The notes under the pieces: model-generated | Told to the model about the DNA's origin: nothing | Databases searched by the model: none | What the model saw: the letters and a program-made list of their open reading frames with translations, nothing else | In this document: positions 30,222 through 33,817 of the stretch, piece after piece | Layout of the letters: every line of letters begins with the position of its first letter | Numbering within the stretch: the first letter of the stretch is position 1 | Source: an uncultured Bacteroidales bacterium | GTDB taxonomy: Bacteria > Bacteroidota > Bacteroidia > Bacteroidales > UBA932 | Length of the DNA: 33,817 nt | NCBI GenBank assembly: GCA_944322815.1 | Contig: CALUQB010000032.1 | Coordinates: 1-33,817, forward strand | Direction: 5' to 3' | Position numbers and translations under genes: made by a program

Positions 30222-33020
30222 TCAGCCCAGGATTTCTTTCAGGAACGGTCCTGTGACAGAGGCCGGATTCCCGGCCAATTCTTCCGGAGTCCCATGCGCC
30301 ACGATGTACCCGCCTGCCTGGCCTCCTTCCGGTCCCATATCGTAGATGTAGTCCACTGATTTCAGTACGTCCAGGTTGTGTTCTATCACTATCACCGTGT
30401 TACCCTGATCGACCAGCTGCTGCAGGACTTTCAGCAGAACCTTGATGTCCTCGAAATGCAGGCCTGTGGTAGGCTCGTCCAGAATATACAGGGTATTCCC
30501 CGTCCCTTTCTTTCCGAGTTCGGCCGCGAGCTTCATCCGCTGGCTTTCTCCTCCGGACAGGGTGACAGCGGACTGTCCCAGCCTCACATATCCCAGCCCC
30601 ACGTCCACCAGGGCCTTTAGTTTCTGTGTGATTGACGGGATGTTGCCGAAAAACTCGTATGCCTCGCTGATGGACATCTCCAGCACGTCGTTTATGTTCC
30701 TGTTCTTGTATTTCACGGCCAGAGTGTCTTCCTTGTATCTGCGGCCGCGGCACTCCTTGCAGACTACATTCACTGAAGGAAGGAAGTTCATCTCTATCAC
30801 CTTGATGCCGGCTCCCTTGCATTCCTCGCAGCGTCCTCCCGGTACGTTGAAGGAAAACCTTCCGGCCTTGAAGCCGCGGACCTTGGCATCAGGAGTGGAC
30901 TCGAACAGCATCCTGATATCGTTGAATACGCCGGTGAACGTAGCAGGGTTGCTCCTCGGGGTCCTTCCTATCGGGCTTTGGTCTATTTCGATCAGTTTGT
31001 CTATGTTTTCCATGCCCACTATCGAACCGTAAGGGAGCACCTGCATTCTGGCATTGTAGAACTTGTTTTTCAGAACGGGCATCAGTGTCTCGTTTATCAG
31101 GGAGGATTTTCCGCTTCCGCTGACTCCGCTTATCCCTATCAGCATGCCGAGGGGAAAGTCTATGTCGATGTTTTTCAGATTATTTCCCCTTGCGCCCCTG
31201 ATTCCGATGAAACTGCCGTTGCCGTCACGCCTGGACTCAGGCACAGGTATGGAATTCTTTCCGGTCAGATAGTCGAGTGTCACGGATGCCCCCGTCACTA
31301 TATGACGCAGAGTCTCCGGATCCGGTTTCGTGCCTCCAACAGCATAGCTCACAGGTGCATTCAGGCATATCCGTCCTCCGTTTTCCCCTGCACCTGGACC
31401 TACATCCACCAGCCAGTCTGCGGACATCATGGTTTCCGCATCGTGTTCCACTACCATCACGGAGTTGCCCTCGTCGCGAAGTTTCTTCAGGGAAGAAATC
31501 AGTTTCCTGTTGTCTCTCTGGTGAAGGCCGATGCTCGGTTCGTCCAGAATATACAGCACGTTCACCAGTTTCGAACCTATCTGTGTGGCCAGCCTGATTC
31601 TCTGGCTTTCTCCGCCGGAAAGCGAGGCGGTAGCCCTGTCGAGCGACAAATATTCAAGTCCGACATCCACCAGAAACGATATTCTGTCTTTCAGTTCCTT
31701 GAGTATGTCTCTGGCGATGGCGCTTTCCCTCTTGTCCAGTTTTCCGTCAAGAGACTTCACCCATTCCGCCAGATCCGAAATTTCCATGGCGGCCACTTCG
31801 GATATGGTCTTTCCGTCTATCTTGAAATACAGGGTATCCTGGTTCAGCCTGGTACCGTGGCAGACCGGACAGACTACCTTTTCGCTGATGTTCTCCGTGA
31901 TTCCCGGGAATGTGACCATCTCGGACGATGCTCCCTCTCCTACGCGGAAAAGTTCGTCCGATCCGAAGATTATCAGGGAAATGACTTCTTCGGGGATTTC
32001 ATCGATGGGGTCGTAAAGCGAGAAATTGTATTTTCTCGCTATCGACCTGATGATGTCGAATTTTTTTGTCTCCCGTATTTTCCCTAACGGGACAATCCCT
32101 CCGTCAGCTATCGAAACGCTTCTGTCCGGAATGATGCTGTCTATATTCACGTCGACTATCATCCCGAGTCCCTTGCAATGGGGACAATATCCCTGCGGAG
32201 AATTGAACGAAAATGAATGAGGCGCCGGTTCGGCTATGGAAATCCCGGTGTCCGGGCATACCAGATGCTTGGAAAAATGGCGGATGGTTCCGGTTTCCAT
32301 ATCGAGGACAGCCAGAGAGCCTTTCCCGATGTTCAGGGCGGACATTACAGAATTCCTGATCCGTTTCTCGTCTTTGGCTTCCGGCTTCAGCTTGTCCACC
32401 ACCAGTTCGATGAAGTGGGCCTTGTATCTGTCCAGTCCGTCTGTCTGTGCCAGGTCCTGCAGTTCCGAGTCTATGCGCACTTGTGTGTATCCGCGTCTTC
32501 TCAACTGGTCGAACAGGTCCCTGTAATGTCCTTTCCTGCCTTTGACGAGAGGGGCCAGAAGTATGCATTTCCGGTTTTCGTAAAGACTGATGATCAGGTT
32601 CACTATCTGCTCATCGGTATATCTGACCATTTCCTTGCCTGTGGCGGGGGAATACGCTTTTGAGGCCCTGGCATACAGAAGCCTCAGGAAATCGTATATC
32701 TCCGTGATGGTCCCTACGGTAGAACGGGGATTGTTCCCAGTGGTCTTCTGTTCGATGGCTATTATCGGACTCAGGCCCGTGATGCTTTCCACTTCCGGCT
32801 TTCCGAGAATGCCGATGAACTGTTTCGCATAGGTGGAAAGCGTGTCCATGTATCTCCTCTGGCCTTCCGCATATATGGTGTCGAAAGCCAGGGATGACTT
32901 GCCGCTTCCGCTCAGCCCCGTGATCACTACGAATTCTCCCCTGGGGATGTCTACGGAGATGTTTTTAAGATTGTGGGACTTGGCTCCGCGGATTTCTATG
33001 TATTCTTTTTTCTCTGTCAT
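30222..33020 (-). CDS. uvrA: UvrABC system protein A (excinuclease ATPase subunit)
   Basis: A 932-residue ATPase that finds helix-distorting DNA damage and loads UvrB. Tandem ABC units are intact: Walker [11 protein letters not shown] (35-44) and [12 protein letters not shown] in the second half, with signatures [12 protein letters not shown] and [12 protein letters not shown], and Walker [14 protein letters not shown] and [23 protein letters not shown] and [11 protein letters not shown] with CKECRGRRY are the second-half zinc sites. The first zinc module has C255-P-D-T258 and C279-P-H-C282, so one of the four Cys is Thr. The start overlaps the MBL gene by ATGA (33020/33017), indicating translational coupling. 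Length matches the family (about 940). Confidence 0.97.
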   Translation of the reverse strand: MTEKKEYIEIRGAKSHNLKNISVDIPRGEFVVITGLSGSGKSSLAFDTIYAEGQRRYMDTLSTYAKQFIGILGKPEVESITGLSPIIAIEQKTTGNNPRSTVGTITEIYDFLRLLYARASKAYSPATGKEMVRYTDEQIVNLIISLYENRKCILLAPLVKGRKGHYRDLFDQLRRRGYTQVRIDSELQDLAQTDGLDRYKAHFIELVVDKLKPEAKDEKRIRNSVMSALNIGKGSLAVLDMETGTIRHFSKHLVCPDTGISIAEPAPHSFSFNSPQGYCPHCKGLGMIVDVNIDSIIPDRSVSIADGGIVPLGKIRETKKFDIIRSIARKYNFSLYDPIDEIPEEVISLIIFGSDELFRVGEGASSEMVTFPGITENISEKVVCPVCHGTRLNQDTLYFKIDGKTISEVAAMEISDLAEWVKSLDGKLDKRESAIARDILKELKDRISFLVDVGLEYLSLDRATASLSGGESQRIRLATQIGSKLVNVLYILDEPSIGLHQRDNRKLISSLKKLRDEGNSVMVVEHDAETMMSADWLVDVGPGAGENGGRICLNAPVSYAVGGTKPDPETLRHIVTGASVTLDYLTGKNSIPVPESRRDGNGSFIGIRGARGNNLKNIDIDFPLGMLIGISGVSGSGKSSLINETLMPVLKNKFYNARMQVLPYGSIVGMENIDKLIEIDQSPIGRTPRSNPATFTGVFNDIRMLFESTPDAKVRGFKAGRFSFNVPGGRCEECKGAGIKVIEMNFLPSVNVVCKECRGRRYKEDTLAVKYKNRNINDVLEMSISEAYEFFGNIPSITQKLKALVDVGLGYVRLGQSAVTLSGGESQRMKLAAELGKKGTGNTLYILDEPTTGLHFEDIKVLLKVLQQLVDQGNTVIVIEHNLDVLKSVDYIYDMGPEGGQAGGYIVAHGTPEELAGNPASVTGPFLKEILG

Positions 33021-33709
33021 TCAGTTTCGTAGGTGCTGTAGTCTGTATCACTGTCTTCCGGGAGATTGAACGGCTGCAGGAAAGGATTCTTCATCCTTTC
33101 GTCGGCTATGGTGGTCTGCGGTCCGTGTCCCGGCACTACATCCGTGTCTCCGTCCAGGCACATAAGCCGTGTGAATATGCTTTCCATGAGCTGGTCATAG
33201 TCGCCTCCCGGGTGGTCGGTGCGTCCGATGCTGCCTGCGAAAAGCGTGTCGCCGCTGAGCAGGAGCTTGTCTTTCCTGTCATGGAAACAGACTCCTCCGG
33301 GGGTATGCCCCGGGGTGCAGATGACTTCGAATTCCGTATTCCCGAATCGGATGATGTCCCCGTCGGCGATGTCAATGGTGTCCACGTCTATCACAGGCAT
33401 ACTGAATCCGTATGTCCTGGTGAAGAAATCATCGGTTTTCAGAATGTCCTTGTCAGCAGGGTGCATGTATACGGGTATCCCGTATTTTTTCGCGCATTCC
33501 GTCAGTCCCAGGACATGGTCGAAATGCCCGTGGGTCAGGAGTATCTTCACAGGGTGTATGCCCTCGCGGCTGATGAAATCGTAGAGGACCTTCTTTTCAT
33601 CGTCGGTATTGCATCCGGGATCCACGATCACTCCCTCCATCATCTCGTCCCATATTATGGAGCATCTTTCGCGGAAATCATTGAAATAAAAGCATCTTAT
33701 CCTTATCAT
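33017..33709 (-). CDS. Metallo-beta-lactamase-fold hydrolase (glyoxalase II-like)
   Basis: A 230-residue hydrolase. [10 protein letters not shown] is the HxHxDH metal motif, [11 protein letters not shown] and [15 protein letters not shown] supply further ligands, and [11 protein letters not shown] is the last His. This set binds two metals and hydrolyses thioesters such as S-lactoylglutathione analogues or related compounds. The family is broad, and the substrate is unknown. The frame extends to 33742, but that region carries the -7 box, so ATG 33709 ([11 protein letters not shown]) is the start. It is the first gene of the uvrA operon, overlapping the uvrA start by four bases. Confidence 0.88.
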   Translation of the reverse strand: MIRIRCFYFNDFRERCSIIWDEMMEGVIVDPGCNTDDEKKVLYDFISREGIHPVKILLTHGHFDHVLGLTECAKKYGIPVYMHPADKDILKTDDFFTRTYGFSMPVIDVDTIDIADGDIIRFGNTEFEVICTPGHTPGGVCFHDRKDKLLLSGDTLFAGSIGRTDHPGGDYDQLMESIFTRLMCLDGDTDVVPGHGPQTTIADERMKNPFLQPFNLPEDSDTDYSTYETE

Positions 33710-33729
33710 CTCTTTTGGATTTATCAATA

Positions 33730-33737
33730 CAAACTTA
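33730..33737 (-). promoter_or_regulatory. -7 box TAAGTTTG for the MBL-uvrA-kinase operon
   Basis: On the minus strand, TAAGTTTG (33737 to 33730) matches TAnnTTTG, 20 bases before the ATG at 33709. A TTTTG closer by is too near for a -33 box; the expected -33 position falls on the palindrome at 33759-33771. Confidence 0.6.
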
Positions 33738-33758
33738 CGCAAAATCCATGGAATATCC

Positions 33759-33771
33759 GCCGAAATTCGGC
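33759..33771. promoter_or_regulatory. Palindrome GCCGAA-A-TTCGGC at the -33 position
   Basis: A perfect 6-base inverted repeat with one central base sits about 21 bases upstream of the -7 box and so overlaps the expected -33 element. A protein bound here would be expected to block or aid transcription of the operon. The remaining bases to 33817 show no gene. Confidence 0.45.
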
Positions 33772-33817
33772 AGATTAGGAGGGAAAGAGTGCAGAATCCG
33801 GAAAAAGAATTAAATTT

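Noticed and set aside
1-33817. CRISPR array, insertion sequence, prophage
   Set aside because: No evenly spaced direct repeats, transposase, integrase or phage genes were seen.

Overview
The window reads as chromosome from a Bacteroidales bacterium, probably an uncultured gut or rumen lineage. The basis is a SusC/SusD-type nutrient uptake locus, many lipoproteins with a short lipobox, Bacteroidetes-type promoters (TAnnTTTG -7 boxes) in front of most transcription units, and a meso-diaminopimelate dehydrogenase. Base composition is near 50% GC. I cannot place it to genus from sequence alone. No transposase, integrase, phage gene, rRNA or CRISPR array is visible.

Layout. 1-124: 3' part of a tRNA-Ser(UGA) and its terminator. 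174-8623: a polysaccharide utilisation locus with a membrane-tethered AraC-type regulator starting in a G9 tract, SusC, SusD, a SusE/F-like binding lipoprotein, and a DUF4874/DUF4832 lipoprotein with a glycoside-hydrolase-like Glu pair. 8652-9283: a terminator, nested inverted repeats and an XRE regulator. 9284-10477 (-): a flavodoxin-fold oxidoreductase and a nitroreductase with a lipoprotein signal. 10611-11528: an EamA transporter. 11534-13476 (-): an Eco57I-class DNA methyltransferase and a 36-codon ORF overlapping its stop. 13610-14791: an MscS-family channel.

14857-19728 is a phosphate uptake locus, pstS-pstC-pstA-pstB-phoU. It has a clear promoter, an unusual PstC carrying a truncated phosphate-binding-protein-like insert, and a 370-base pstB-phoU spacer filled with perfect hairpins. 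19824-20723 (-) is diaminopimelate dehydrogenase (lysine/cell wall). It diverges from a three-gene surface polysaccharide cluster (GT4, flippase, GT2; 20815-24237). 24234-26809 (-) holds glutamate formimidoyltransferase and a Ser-type sulfatase lipoprotein. 26931-28382 is an NfeD-stomatin (SPFH) membrane pair. 28465-33709 (-) is an apparent MBL hydrolase-uvrA-nucleoside kinase operon with a promoter and a palindrome at its head.

Most genes belong to known families. The items most worth following up are the PstC insert, the hairpin-packed pstB-phoU spacer, the G9 tract at the start of the PUL regulator, the lipoprotein nitroreductase, and the methyltransferase with its overlapping mini-ORF. 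I see no wholly new multi-gene system. The novelty, if any, lies in these local variations.
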